Positions 22,995 through 34,719 of a DNA stretch of 64,000 bases are shown here, piece by piece. Under the pieces are notes generated by a model, which saw only the letters and a program-made list of their open reading frames with translations, was not told where the DNA came from and did no database searches. Both the position numbers and the translations under genes were made by a program. Location: positions 26,482,969 through 26,546,968 of the forward strand of contig CM033752.1 of NCBI GenBank assembly GCA_019671005.1. The letters run 5' to 3'. This stretch comes from Hibiscus mutabilis (lineage: Eukaryota; Streptophyta; Magnoliopsida; Malvales; Malvaceae). Each line of letters begins with the position of its first letter. The first letter of the stretch is position 1.

Positions 22995-24276
22995 TGATAG
23001 CTATTTAAAGAGCATATGTTTTCACTTCTTTTATAGGCCTAATTGTCCCCACATTGGTGTTTATTGCATCCATTTATGTATTTTCATGTCTATTACTGCA
23101 TTTTTTCTAACTTAGTTCTAGTGACTCAAGTTTTGTATATTTCTTACAAATTTTTCCCCATTATCGCTCATTAGTAATGTCTCTACAGAGAAAGTTTTCA
23201 CCATTACATCCAGTTTGACACTACATCTGCCAGTTGTCCAGTTTGCTTAAAGATAAGGACGACCTTGCCAGCTATCGAATTTGTTACAACAAATTCTGTA
23301 TGACTCTGTGCACGCAAATAACCTGCAGGAAAGGTGTTCTTCCTTGGGTGGCCTATAAAAGGACTAATTTGAAAGAGAGAATGAGTCACTCTTTTCCTAT
23401 TTTTTCATATTATCTTCATCCTCCAAGCTTTCTCCCTCCTTTCATTGCGGCTTAAGCTTATTGCTGGAGATTTGAGTTGAAGTGAGGTAGATCTATCCGA
23501 GGAAAAGAGGAATCAAGTGCTGAATCAAGGAAATACATTGTTATCTTCCTAAACTCTTCTCTATTTTAATGTTTTTGGAGATTTATTTTGTATTTTGTGC
23601 TCAACTTGACGATGGTTTAATTTTCTGGAGCTTTATGATCTTGTTGAAACTATTTCCTCAGTTTAATATATATTTTTGTTAGCTTTTTCTTAAGCTTTAG
23701 TTGTTGGATTTGGTTTACGTTTTGCATGATAGTGTTAAACTAGCCACTGACATTGACGAATGCAGTGACAAGTAAGATTAACGAGTTTTTACAATGAAAG
23801 TTGATTGGATGCAATGAAAGTTGATCCACTCGTTCAAAGGGCTATAGTCTCGACTTACAACAAAAGTTGAAGCCGATCTACATTCCTGAGTTAGTGGTTG
23901 AAGGTTAAATAGAAGCTAATACTCAAGCTGACCACATCATCGCTAATTGAACCGTTATTTCCCCTCAATGTGTACTTGATCTTTCTGCCAAGCTGAACCA
24001 AGGAGATCCAAGCTTTGTTATCATATTTCCCTATATTTTATTACACTTTGTTCTTGCTACCACATTAAATCATTTATTCACCCTTTTTTTTATCCTTTTA
24101 TTGCAACCACTATTGCACCCACAACTATCACTCTTACATAATCGTATTGTAGTTACATAAGTATAAGCGTAATACACCATCCTCGTGGGATCGATATTCA
24201 AACATGATTTCCTTATTTCTATTCTCGCATCGACAATGTAGCTTACACTCATAGTGTGACATTTTCACACCGATTA
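22995..24276 (+). repeat. 5' LTR of Athila D
   Basis: About 1.28 kb, collinear with 31992-33262. Shared landmarks are the TATA region, 'gaggaaaagaggaatcaagtg' and 'gtgtgac(a/g)ttttcacaccgatta'. It contains no supported gene; the short frame at 23234-23455 is incidental. Confidence 0.92.
23354..23360 (+). promoter_or_regulatory. TATA box in D 5' LTR
   Basis: TATAAAA in the context 'ggcctataaaaggact', followed by a purine-rich leader. The same box lies at 32350-32356 in the 3' LTR. It is the likely Pol II start region of the element transcript. Confidence 0.65.
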
Positions 24277-24281
24277 AGCTT

Positions 24282-24299
24282 TGGCACCGTTGTCGGGGA
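24282..24299 (+). promoter_or_regulatory. Primer-binding site, tRNA-Asp (element D)
   Basis: TGGCACCGTTGTCGGGGA lies five bases after the 5' LTR and is identical to the site of element B. It is the complement of the tRNA-Asp 3' end with the same two departures from the common plant version. Confidence 0.93.
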
Positions 24300-24416
24300 T
24301 GGCTTTATTATGTCCTTATATTTTTTCTTACAATTCTATTTTCTTTATTTAAGTTCATAGTTGTTTTTAATAATTTTCTTTTTCTTTTTCTTTTCATTAC
24401 CTTGTGTAGGTGTTGT

Positions 24417-25998
24417 ATGACCAGAAATGCTTCTACACCACTCTTTGTACCATATCTAGAAGTTGAGAGAACTTTTAGAAGAATGATTCGCAAAAATAGT
24501 GGGATGGCCAGTCAACCAATCAACAACGAGGGAATTCCTTATGCCCCTGAAAACCAGCCACTGCACCCACCAGCCCAGAACAAAACAATCCGCAAGGTTG
24601 TTGTTCCCTAGTTAGATGATTTGTAATCAGGAATTGTTATACCTCCTATTCAGGTTGGGACCTTTGAGTTGAAGCCGGTTATGTTTCAAATGCTCAACTC
24701 TAATTGGCAGTATGCAGGGTTACCATATTAAGACGCTTGAGACAATCTTCAATATTTTCTTTTAATTTGTAATTTATTTAGCCAGCAAGGTGTTCCTGAT
24801 GATGCATTACGAATGCAATTGTTTCCCTATTCTTTGTAAGGTAGAACTCGCACTTGGTTTAGAGGGTTACCTGCCGGCTCTATTACATCATGGAATGATC
24901 TTGTAACATAATTTGTTTTGCGTTTTAATTCACCGATAATGAACTCGTGCCTAAGGAATGATATTACATCAATCAATTAGATGATAAGACTCTTCACACT
25001 ACGTGGGAAATATATAAATCTTTGTTGCGTCGATGTCCTAATCATGACATTCAATAGGAAAGTCGGATTGAAATTTTTATAATGGGTTGAATGTAGCCAC
25101 AAGACATCTTGTCGACGGATCATCTAATAGTCCATTACTTGATTGCACCTACAATGTTGTTGTTGGTGTATTGGAGCAATTTGCTTAGAATGATGTGCAA
25201 TATCCTATCTCAAGGGATGCATCATGCAAAGCTGTACCTGGAGTGTTTGAGCTTGATGATCTATCTTCTATAAGGGCTTAGATTTCTACTTTAGAGAAAA
25301 AAATCAACAATATGGAGTGGAAAAATGATGTTGCTCTTATACAGCTAGCTCAACAAACAACCACACCTATATTTTCGTGTGAGATTTGTGGCGAGAACCA
25401 TAGCTTTGAGGATTGTCCACAGCATGCAAAAAATGCTAGTTATGTCAGCAGCATGCGAAGCAACAACATGGGTACATCTTACAACACAGATAATTGACAG
25501 ACTTGGGGTAACTCTAATTCTGCACAGTATCAAGGAGTATTTCGCTCTAGGAACAATTCCTTTCAAGGAAATTCTAGTGTCCACCAAGGAAACTTTAGTT
25601 ACCCGTAGTAACAGTTCACGCCATAGACTTCATTGCAGCCATAACAAAATCGAATGCGACCACAACATATTTTTTCACAGTCTCAGCAATCATAGTTTGG
25701 CATGCAATCACAATATGGATCATCATCTCAAACTTAGTCTCAAATGAGTCATTATGCTCTATCAACTATCTCTGACACATTTGCCCTTCTTGAAGAGATG
25801 ACGCGTGATCATTTATCTCGCACTGAAGGTATAATACAAGGTCATTCTTCATCAATATGCATTTTGGAGGCTCAGTTGGGACAATTAGCTACTGACATGA
25901 ATTCTAGACAGCCAGTAACACTACCTAGCAATACTGAGAGTTTGGTGAACAAGGGTAAGGAGCATTGCAAGGCTATTACTCTTTACAGTGGCAAATAG
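24417..25998 (+). pseudogene. gag: gag of Athila D
   Basis: The first ATG after the leader is at 24417 (MTRNAST...), giving about 65 codons before a stop. Later fragments include QGVPDDALRMQLFPYSL and GRTRTWFRGLPAGSITSWNDL near 24785-24905, the capsid core of gypsy gag. The zinc knuckle CEICGENHSFEDCP lies near 25377-25420. A glutamine- and serine-rich spacer follows, then SSICILEAQLGQLATDMNSRQP...LPSNTE (25744-25998), the conserved end of Athila gag. Stops and frameshifts are frequent. Confidence 0.88.
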
Positions 25999-26077
25999 AC
26001 TACTGACTCGACGCAACCAATTCCCATATCTACTCACGAATAGAGAGAGCCCTCTTTACTTGATCATACAGTAAAAG

Positions 26078-26704
26078 TTGTCGCAACAATGCCCATTCTC
26101 GGTGCAGCAGTCAGATAATCTATCTCCATCTTTTCCTCAAAGATTTAAGAATACTGAGTCAGATAATCAATTTCAATTCTTTTATGATACTTTGCAACAA
26201 CTTACAGTTCAAATTCCTTTGATTGATGCTCTTACACAGATTATAAATTATACAAAGTTCATGAAGAATATCCCCTCCAAGAAGAAAAAGCTCAATGCGA
26301 TGGAAACCATTGCTCTTACTGAGGAGTACAGTGCATTAATATCTACCCCTCTACCAAGAAAGATGAAGGATCTAGCCAGTTGTATCATACCTTGCTCAAT
26401 TGGTAATCATTACTTTAGAAATGCTCTTTGTGTTTTGCAGGCTAGTATCAATTTAATGCCTCTATCTACTTTCCAAAAGTTAGACATTGGAGAAATGAAG
26501 CCCACTACAGTCACATTACAATTAGCTGATAGATCTTTGACTCATCCGAATGGTCAAATCAAGGATATACTTGTTCGTATAGACAAGTTTGTTTTTCCAG
26601 ATGATTTCGTTATTCTTGATTGCGAGGCTGACAATGATGTGCCTATCATTCTTGGTCGCCCATTCTTAGCTACTGGGAAAGTTGTCATCGATGTATCGAA
26701 ATGA
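26078..26704 (+). pseudogene. Aspartic protease region of Athila D
   Basis: A 208-codon open frame. YTKFMKNIPSKKKKL is the conserved text before the protease. The active-site block reads VLQASINLMPLSTFQKL, where intact relatives have D-L-G-A-S; the catalytic Asp is Val and Gly is Gln, so the enzyme is dead. LQLADRSLTHPNGQIKDILV and DVPIILGRPFLATGKVVIDV are otherwise well kept. It lies between gag and RT. Confidence 0.9.
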
Positions 26705-27079
26705 GAACTTACAATGTGAGTTGATACTGACCAAGTTACTTTTCGGATATTTAACACTGATATTAGAAGAAAGTTTAAGGAATATCATCATCTCGATATT
26801 CTCGACAATATTATTCAAGAAGACCTTCTTCATCGTGGTATACTTGTTGCTGAAGATACTATGCTAACTACGGTAGAAGAAGATCTCCTACATTATAGAA
26901 GTTCTCATTACGGTAGTTCATCATAAGTCATAAGTTGAGTCTTTAGATTTGACTCCCCGGTCAATTCCTACTTTTAAACCATCTATTGAAGAAGCTCCTA
27001 CTCTGGAACTCAATCTATTGCCAACTAATCTCAAATATGTAATCCTTGGAGATGCAAAAAACTCCCAGTAATTGTCTCT

Positions 27080-28060
27080 ACAAATCTGGACGCAATACAA
27101 TAAGCTAAGTTGATAAATATTCTTAAGCGACACAAGCGTGCTATTGCATGGACTATTGTAGACATTAAAGGCATTATTCCATCTCTATGCACGCACAAGA
27201 TTAAGTTGGATGATGAGAACAAACAGTTCATTGAGCCGCAAAGAAGATTGAATGAAAAGATGAAAGAAGTGGTCAAGAAGAAAATCCTTAAATGGTTGGA
27301 CGCTAGAATTATCTAGGCAATTTCTGATAGTGCATGGGTAACTCCAGTCCACTGTGTCCCTAAGCAAAATGGCATAAATGTAGTTCGTAACGATACTAAT
27401 GAGTTGATTCCAACTCGCATTCCTACGAGTTGTCATATTTGTATGGACTACAGACGCCTCAATGCATCCAAAAGGAATAATCATTTCCCTCTTTCTTTAA
27501 TTAATTAGATGTTGGATCGACTTGCATGCAAAAAATATTACTATTTTCTAGATGGATATTATGGCTACAATCAAATTGCTATTGCACTCGGGGACTAAGA
27601 GAAAACCTCTTTTACATGCTCAATTGGGACATTTGCCTTTCGTCGTATGCCTTTAAGTCTTTGCACTACACCGATCATATTTCAAAGGTGCATGATGGCA
27701 ATATTTTTAGATATGATTGACAATTCCCTTGAAATCTTCATAGATGGTTTTTCGGTGTATGAGAATAGCTTTGACCACTATGTCGACAATCTGGAGAAAG
27801 CATTACAGCAATGTGAAGACACCAATATGGTTCTAAATTGGGGAAAATGTCACTTCATAATCATTGAAGGAATTATGATGGGTCATAGAATTTTAAAAGT
27901 TGGAATTAAGGTTGATAGAGCCAAAGTGGATGTAATTGAAAAACTGCCACCACCAACAAATGTGAAAGGTATCCGCAGTTTTTAGGCCATGTTGGTTTCT
28001 ATAAAAGATTCATTTGGGACTTCTCAAATATCACCAAACCTCTATGCTTATTGTTGGAGC
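27080..28060 (+). pseudogene. Reverse transcriptase of Athila D
   Basis: Pieces in order: AIAWTIVDIKGIIPSLCTHKI, EPQRRLNEKMKEVVKKKILK, VRNDTNELIPTRIPTSCHIC then MDYRRLNASKRNNHFPL, FAFRRMPLSLCTTPIIFQRCM, and the catalytic region FIDGFSVYENSFDHYVDNL. The family box is x-x-D-D; here the second Asp is Gly (near 27737-27748), which abolishes polymerase activity. The end reads MGHRILKVGIKVDRAKVDVIEKLPPPTNVKGIRSF. Stops occur at 27314-27316, at 27506-27508 and near 27597, plus a frameshift near 27985. Confidence 0.92.
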
Positions 28061-28124
28061 AAGGTAGAAATTCGTTTTTGATGATGCATGTCTAGATACA
28101 TTCAATAAAATTAAAACACGGCTT

Positions 28125-28730
28125 GTGAATGCACCGATTGTTGTTACGCCCAACTGGGAGCAACCATTTGAACTTATGTGCGACGCTACTGATTTCTCTA
28201 TGTGTGCAATTTTGGGACAATGTAAGGATAAGGTATTTAATGTGATCTACTATACTAGTAAGACTCTAACTGAAGCTCAAATCAATTATACTACTACTGA
28301 GAAAGAATTATTAGCAATAATTTTTGCTTTTGATCAGTTTTGTTCTTATCTTGTGGGTGCAAAAAATACAGTTTTTACTGAAATAGAGGAAATTCAACGC
28401 AACACTTATAAATATGCCTCTATCTACAAATACAAAAGAAAGCATTTGCATGATAAGATTATTTTGCATCAACAATTTAAAGTGGGACAGTTGGTTTTGT
28501 TATTCAACTCTAGACTGAAATTGTACCCAGGAAAACTGAGATGGCGATGGTCTTGACCTTTTGATGTTGTAGAAGTATTTCCACTCGGTGATGTCAAAAT
28601 CAAAGATACAAAAGGAGGAATTCCATTCAAAGTCAATGGCCAACGACTCAAACTCCACTGTTGTGACTTTGATCCTAGAAATATTAAGACCATTAATTTG
28701 GTTAATTTTTTTGAATATCTTTAAATGCTT
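28125..28730 (+). pseudogene. RNase H N-terminus fused in frame to integrase C-terminus (Athila D)
   Basis: The 143-codon frame 28125-28556 starts with RNase H (NAPIVVTPNWEQPFELMCDATDF, KTLTEAQINYTTTEKELLAIIFAFDQF, LVGAKNTVFT). At about 28380 it passes directly into integrase C-terminal text (EIEEIQRNTYKYASIYKYKR, FKVGQLVLLFNSRLKLYPGKLRWRW). The RNase H third Asp region, the zinc finger and the whole DDE core are missing, a deletion I estimate at well over 1 kb from the usual Athila layout. Downstream 28557-28730 continues the integrase tail (VNGQRLKLH) after a stop. Confidence 0.9.
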
Positions 28731-28734
28731 AATT

Positions 28735-29180
28735 AGGTTTAGATTTTTTGTTTATTCTTTTAATTTCCTTTATTTCCTTTTTTGTAGAATAAAATCTCCC
28801 TTTGGTTTGACAAGGAATCTTTTTCTCTAACAACTTGTACGGTAGAAGGCCTCACAAGATATGCATGAAATTTTGGGGGCAAATTGGTAAATTTCATTGC
28901 ACCAATTTATCCTTAACAATCACGGCCCTTCATCACGTGTACGGGAAACACAATGAACGGGTATGATTTTTGCTCCAAGATCAAGCCGTTAAAAATCATC
29001 GCATCAGACAATACATATCATGCCTCTTCAATTTCCCTCTTTTCTTTTTCTTTATTAAGCAGCTTGGACTTTCATTGAATTCTCACTTAATTTTCTACTT
29101 TCTTTTAGTTTTCGAAGCTATAAAGCTTGCATTTTTCTTTGCAAAATCTTTCCTTTTCATCTTCTTTCTTTTAATACTTT
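28735..29180 (+). other. Spacer between pol and third ORF of Athila D
   Basis: AT- and pyrimidine-rich spacer of the kind Athila elements have between pol and the env-position ORF. Short open frames here encode Phe/Leu-rich text from T-rich DNA and are not supported. Confidence 0.5.
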
Positions 29181-30935
29181 ATGCCCAAGACAAGAGAAGC
29201 CCAAAAATCTCAAGAGCAACCTCTGTTCAAGATATTCCAAGCTCATAATCAAAACCTCCATCAAAAGACCCTGTTGCTCGGGAAGAGAATCCTGAGTATG
29301 AGGCTTTTCAAATAGAGATTACAAGTGAAGAGCACATCCAAAAGAGAAGCATCCACCCTGAGAAAGGAATCATACTTTCTATTGATGAAGAACATGGGAA
29401 ATCCATCCACAACACTATTGTACTTCACAAATGGAGCAAATTCTGTACTCATCATGGCCGCTACAACGCTGCCTTGGTAAGAGAATTTTATCCAAATCTA
29501 TATGAGCCTACTTTAAAACTTGTTTTTATGCAAGAACACTCTATCCCTTAGAGTGTTTCTTCTATTAACAAGTTATTGAATACTATTATGATTGTAGATG
29601 AACATACACTATTTGTGGATGAGATTACTGATGAGAAGATTGATCTTTTAGTTGAAGATTTATTCGTAACAGGCGCATTATGGTCAGGGACCAATATTGT
29701 AAATTATGTCATGCTTAGAAAATTTCTGACCTTGCCTGCTAAGATATGGTTTCAGTTCATCGACTGTAGGTTGTTGTCGTCCACTCATAGTACGACCTTC
29801 TCTCTTGATAGAATATGTTTGACACATTCTATTATCAAGGAAAAATTGAGGTGGGGAAATTATACACAAAGAAATTTACGGCTTCCCTGAGAAAAAGGTT
29901 GGAATATTGACTTTCCCTTTACCGATCATGCAACTCTATGAATTGAAGGGTGTTAAACCCTTGAAAAATGAGGAGAGAACTGCCAATAAAGAGCCTATCA
30001 ACAAGGTTTCAATTAAAAGGATGGTTCGCACTTTAGAAGTCCTACACCGAGACTAGATACTACAATGAGGGAAAATAAGGGTAAGGCCAAAGTAGACGCT
30101 ACGCCAAAAAAATGTCCCGACAAGTGATGAAGTTTGGCAAAAAAGTGTTCAAAATAGAGGACAAACTCGATGCAGTAATGAGTAAATTGGGTGTTGTTGC
30201 AGCCACAGTGCAACAATATGTTAAAACATGGAACAAGTCTGCACTTGTTGCAATAAGCCGACTTACTCAAGTTGATTTTCCAGAATTTCCTGATTTCCCT
30301 CCTATCATTTGAAGTTATGACTTCTCCTCTGATGTTGCTACCAATGATGTACCAGCAAGGTTAGTGAATTCCCCTAACAATGTCAGCGAAGCTGGTGACC
30401 CTCCACGAGAGGAGGGATCAAGTAAGGTAATCAGGTATTGTTTATTTGACTTGAATATCCCTATGAATGTTGATACGATACCCTATGCTGCCAAAGATGA
30501 TGAAATCCTTTTTGAGGACCTTGATGAAGATGATGATGTGGATTTCAATGCAGAGATGGCCGCCATTAAAAATTATTAAGAAAGATTTGGTTGCATCCAA
30601 GAGTGTAGATGAAACTTCAAAAGGACCTAAGTTTAAACTAGCTACGGTAAGACCGGCGGACGTTGCATCCATAATAGATGAGCAAGAGGCAAACCCTCTT
30701 TCAATAATGCTCTACAAGGCACCACCATAGTTCATTCTATCTAAGGATGCGAGTGATGATGCCAATGAGGTAGAGGAGCTAGAGAAGGAAGACAAAGCTG
30801 AACAAGATGCTGATGAGACTCATCTACCCAAAAAGGAAAAGAAAAGAAAGCACTCCAATTTCAAGGAGAGGATCAAGAAAAAGAGAAATGACGAAAAGAT
30901 GAGCAAGAAGAAGAAGAGAGCGCGAGAATTGAGTT
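29181..30935 (+). pseudogene. Athila third ORF ('putative plant transposon protein' domain), broken
   Basis: The reading begins MPKTREAQKSQ at 29181 and shifts frame near 29255. The next frame has HKWSKFCTHHGRYNAALVREFYPNL and LKLVFMQEHSI, the hallmark of the plant transposon protein domain found in the env position of Athila elements. From 29576 it continues TLPAKIWFQFIDCRLLSSTHSTTFSLDRICLTHSIIKEK (split by stops in places). The later part, to about 30935, is acidic then lysine-rich, like the low-complexity tail of this protein. The cellular role of this ORF is unknown; a transmembrane segment is not apparent here. The frame is broken in at least four places. Confidence 0.75.
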
Positions 30936-31162
30936 AGTATGCTTTTAGTTTTTGTAGGCATGCATTCCATGTAGTGTAATTTCATTTTTGCAGTTATGTG
31001 TTGTCATTACATTTTCTTTGTCATTTTAATAGCATGTAGTTGTAATAGCATTGCATTCATTATTGTAAATACATTCTATTATTGCAATTTATCTTTATAT
31101 TTTGTCATTGCATTCTATCATTCCATTCTATTTTCTTTTGCATTGGGGACAATACAACCTTT

Positions 31163-31175
31163 AAGTTTGGGGTAT
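31163..31175 (+). promoter_or_regulatory. Second (internal) polypurine-tract copy in Athila D
   Basis: AAGTTTGGGGTAT is identical to the tract at the 3' LTR border (31980-31992) and is preceded, after exactly 10 nt, by GGACAA in both places. It lies about 0.8 kb upstream of the real LTR border. Confidence 0.65.
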
Positions 31176-31979
31176 ACGCCTAGGAGTTGAAATGCACCCC
31201 AATTTCAAATTTTTTTTAAAAATTCAAGCAAATGCAAGGTTCCATTTGTTTTGAAAAATCTTTTGCTTGCATTCGAAGTGTAAATCTTGAATTGTTTTGA
31301 TCATTGATAAGTTTGTTGGATATACATGATGGATAATTGCATTTCTAAACTTTGCATTGATATGTCTGTTGGTTTGATTAGAGAATATCTTGCAGCATTC
31401 CTTTGATTTTGGATAACTTTCTCATGTTGTAGCATGTGATATATATATGTATATCTTATTAAGTATAAATAAAAAGCATTCCAATGTGAGTGCCTTGAAA
31501 TAAATAAAGTAGCTTTAAGGAAGAACACTCATCGTCATGCGTTAGAAAAATAAATCTAGCCAAAGGTTGTCGCTGCATGAGTGTGTATCGTTACAATGAA
31601 TTACTTCTTGGGGGTTCGTTGTACAACATCTAACTTCTCATGGTCTAGGGTGCATTCATTGCTCGATATCCGTTGCTACATATAAAAAAGAAAAATAAGA
31701 AAGAAGAAAAATATGAAAAATATATATGACATTTATATTTTATTATGTGTGGTGCTAAATAAATGCTGATAGGAGGAATGAATATAAGATGTTAGGGATG
31801 ATGTTAGGTATTCTTGCATTGCTAGCTAATCTATTGTTGTGGAGTTGGTTAGACAATTATCTCTCTTGTCGATGCATATGATTTATTGATTGATTGTAAT
31901 GATTCAAGTATCTAGAGTGCTTATGATCGGTTATATGACCTTGTTGTTTTGATCTTTACTTGAGGACAAGTAAAAAATC

Positions 31980-31991
31980 AAGTTTGGGGTA
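31980..31991 (+). promoter_or_regulatory. Polypurine tract of Athila D
   Basis: AAGTTTGGGGTA directly abuts the TGATAG start of the 3' LTR at 31992, the expected plus-strand primer site. Confidence 0.85.
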
Positions 31992-33262
31992 TGATAGCTT
32001 TTTAAAGAGCATGTATTTTCCCTTGATTTATAGGCTGAATTATCCCCATATTGTTTTTTATTGCATCCATTTATGCAATTTCATGTCTATTTCTACATTT
32101 TTCTAACTTAGTTCCAATTGCTCGTGTTTTGTATATTTCTGCCTATTTTCCCCCGTTGTCACTGCATTACTAATGTCCCTACAGAGGAAGTTTTCACCAC
32201 TGCAGCCAGTTTGACATTGCATCTGCCAGCTGTCCAGTCTGCTTAAGGATAAGCACGACCCTGCCAATTGTCAAGTTTGTTATAACAAATTATGTAAGAC
32301 TCTTGGCACGCAAATAACCTGCAGGACAGGTGTCCTTCCTTGGGTGGCCTATAAAAGGACTAATTTAGAGGAGAGATGGAGTCACATGTTTCCCAATTTT
32401 TTAGTATCATTTTCAACCTCTAAGCTTTCTCTCACCTTCTATGGAGGCCTAAGCTAATTTCTGGATATCCGAGGCGAAGTGAGGCAGATCTATCCGAGGA
32501 AAAGAGGAATCAAGTGCTGAATCAAGGAAATACATTGTTATCTTCCTAAACTCTTCTCTATTTTGATGTTTTTGGAGATTTATTTTGTATTTTGTGCTCA
32601 ACTTGACGATGGTTTAATTTTCTGGAGCTTTATGAACTTGTTGAAACCATTTCTTCAATTTAATATATATTTATGTTAGCTTTTTCTTAAGCTTTAATGG
32701 TTGGATCCGATTTACGTTTTGCATGAGAGTGTTAAACTAGCCACTGACATTGACAGATGCAGTGACAAATCAGATTAACGAGTTTTACAATGAAAGTTGA
32801 TTGGATGCAACGAAAGTTGATCCACTTGTTCAAAGGGCTATAGTCTCGACTTATGACAAAAATTGAAGCCGATCTATATTCCTAAGTCAATGGTTGAAGG
32901 TTAAATGAAAGCTAACACTCAAGCTGACCACCTCATCGCTAATTGAACCATCATTTCCCTTCGATGTGTACTTGATCTTTCTGTCAAGCTGAACTAAGGT
33001 GATCTAGGCTTTATTCGCATATTTCCGTATCTTTTATTACACTTTATTCTTGCTACTACATTGAATCATTTATTCACCTTGTTATCATTTTACTGCAACC
33101 ACTATTGCACCCATAACTATCACTCTTATCGTATTGTAGTTACATAAGTATAAGCGTAATACACCATCCTCGTGGATCGATATTCAAACAGGATTTCCAT
33201 GTTTCTATTCTTGCATTAACAGTGTAGCTTGCACTAATAGTGTGACGTTTTCACACCGATTA
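31992..33262 (+). repeat. 3' LTR of Athila D
   Basis: About 1.27 kb, collinear with the 5' LTR, with visible substitutions and short indels. It includes TATAAAA at 32350-32356 and ends CACCGATTA before the B LTR resumes. Confidence 0.92.
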
Positions 33263-34279
33263 ATTGGCTTAAAGATGAATTTCTCTTATCCAAGGAATTA
33301 GTCTACTTGGGGAACACCGCAACAAGCAATTATTCTCCGTTTTATAATTGATTAGTGTACTTGAGGGAACACCACAACAAGTATCCAAACCAAACCTTAC
33401 CATTAAATAAAATTAATGGTAGCATTAGGATTCATGAGAATGACTAAAACAAAATCAATCAAATTAATTTTGTATCTTTATTTCCCTAGGGATTATCATA
33501 TGTGATGTGTAGTTTAACAAACACAAAACATGAACCTTACCCTTTGCTACTTGCGTCATGGATAGCGATAGAACAGTCAATATCGATTTAAGTTCAATTT
33601 AATCAATATCAAAAATTCATAAGAATAAGAACAAGAAATAAAAATTACTTGTATTAAAGGAGAATTACTAATTTAGTCCAAGCCTCACAAAATTACAGCG
33701 GAATCACTTCATTTTGAATCGGAAATAAAAGACTTAGCCACACATGGTGGAAGAAAAACAACAAGAGATGATAAAGAAAAAGGAGGTCTATAAAAGATAA
33801 TGAGCTCTTTATAGAGAGAGCAAAAACCCTAACCCCAAAAGATATTCTCCTTTAATTGAATTTTAATACGGCAAGGAAAGATAATATAAAGAAAAATCAA
33901 TAAATAATATCCTAATTAATAAACTAGATTGATTCTTGGTCCAATACTTCCAAAATAATGGAAATAACCATAAAGTGGGCTTCATCACGGATTTGCTTCC
34001 AAAATTTTGGATTTCTCATGTGAGACTCTAGTCTCGCATCAATCACAAGGCATGGTCATGCCTTACAAAAAATAACCTTCTGCTCATTTCTACTATCTTC
34101 CAAAAGACTTGATTTTTCACATGGGAAGCTAAAAACATGCTTTTGAGTTGAATTTCACCTTGGCATCCATATTTTACCTCCTAAATCAAAACAAACATAA
34201 TTTCCACAATTAAGCTCAGTATATAATTAGAATATGAAGGAATTAATCACAACAAAGAGTATATAATTATAACCTATCA
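33263..34279 (-). repeat. 5' LTR of Athila B, outer fragment
   Basis: Continues the B LTR after element D ('ttggcttaaagatgaat') and is collinear with 2530-3568 to the terminal CTATCA. The TACTC duplication (34280-34284) follows. Confidence 0.92.
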
Positions 34280-34719
34280 TACTCAAAGGGGGATTCTGAG
34301 TATGGAGTGTATGTTTCCGGCACTGTGTGGCCATGTGTCTCACTAAGGTATTGCATAGTATAGAGCGTACGCTCCCGATGCTGTGTGGCCCCGGGTCTCG
34401 CTCAGAGTGTACGTTCCCAATGTTGTGTGGCCCTGAGTCTCACTCCAGGTTTGTGGTTATGACTTTGTGTGCTTTTGGCTCGGATGATTTGGTGAGATCC
34501 TAAGTATGGTTGGGCCTTGCATGCGACGTATGATGTTCTTATGATGAGATCATGTGTTTAGGCAACTAGCGATAGCGCCATGTGTTTATTTTATCTCTCA
34601 TTATTGCTCGTACTAGCTTGCATGCTTATCTTTATGATTAGCATGAAGTATAGTAGAGTAGATGTGTACCACTGAGCTTTGTAAGCTCAGCATTCGAAAT
34701 CGTTGTTTTATAGCTTACA
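34280..34719. mobile_element. LTR 'A', right part
   Basis: Resumes LTR A after the TACTC duplication and ends GCTTACA at 34719, matching the TGTAA start at 326 as an inverted terminus. Immediately to the right is copia coding sequence. The flanking pentamers TATTA (321-325) and TATTT (34720-34724) are similar, but the wider flanks differ. Confidence 0.65.

Larger units (their letters stand above)
22995..33262 (+). mobile_element. Athila-type Ty3/gypsy retrotransposon 'D', nested in B's LTR
   Basis: Termini are TGATAGCTATTT and ...CACCGATTA. Imperfect target duplications ATAGG (22990-22994) and ATTGG (33263-33267) flank it, and the interrupted B LTR resumes directly after. The order is LTR, tRNA-Asp PBS, gag, protease, RT, RNase H fused to the integrase tail, an Athila-type third ORF, polypurine tract, LTR. 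A large internal deletion removes most of RNase H and integrase. The RT and protease active sites are mutated, so it could only have moved in trans after these changes. Confidence 0.9.
2254..34279 (-). mobile_element. Athila-type Ty3/gypsy retrotransposon 'B', nested by C and D
   Basis: The termini are TGGCAAGATT at 2254 and ...CTATCA at 34279, flanked by the perfect 5-bp duplication TACTC (2249-2253, 34280-34284). On the minus strand the order is 5' LTR (34279 to 22729, split by D), PBS for tRNA-Asp (22724-22707), gag, protease, reverse transcriptase, RNase H, integrase, 3' region (split by C), polypurine tract and 3' LTR (3568-2254). Gag motifs such as GLLPMDKSMIDAASGR and the RT leader text DIKGISPSICMHRILL place it in the Athila lineage. 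Without the inserts it would be about 10 kb. All reading frames are broken. No env-like ORF is recognisable in its 3' region. Confidence 0.9.
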
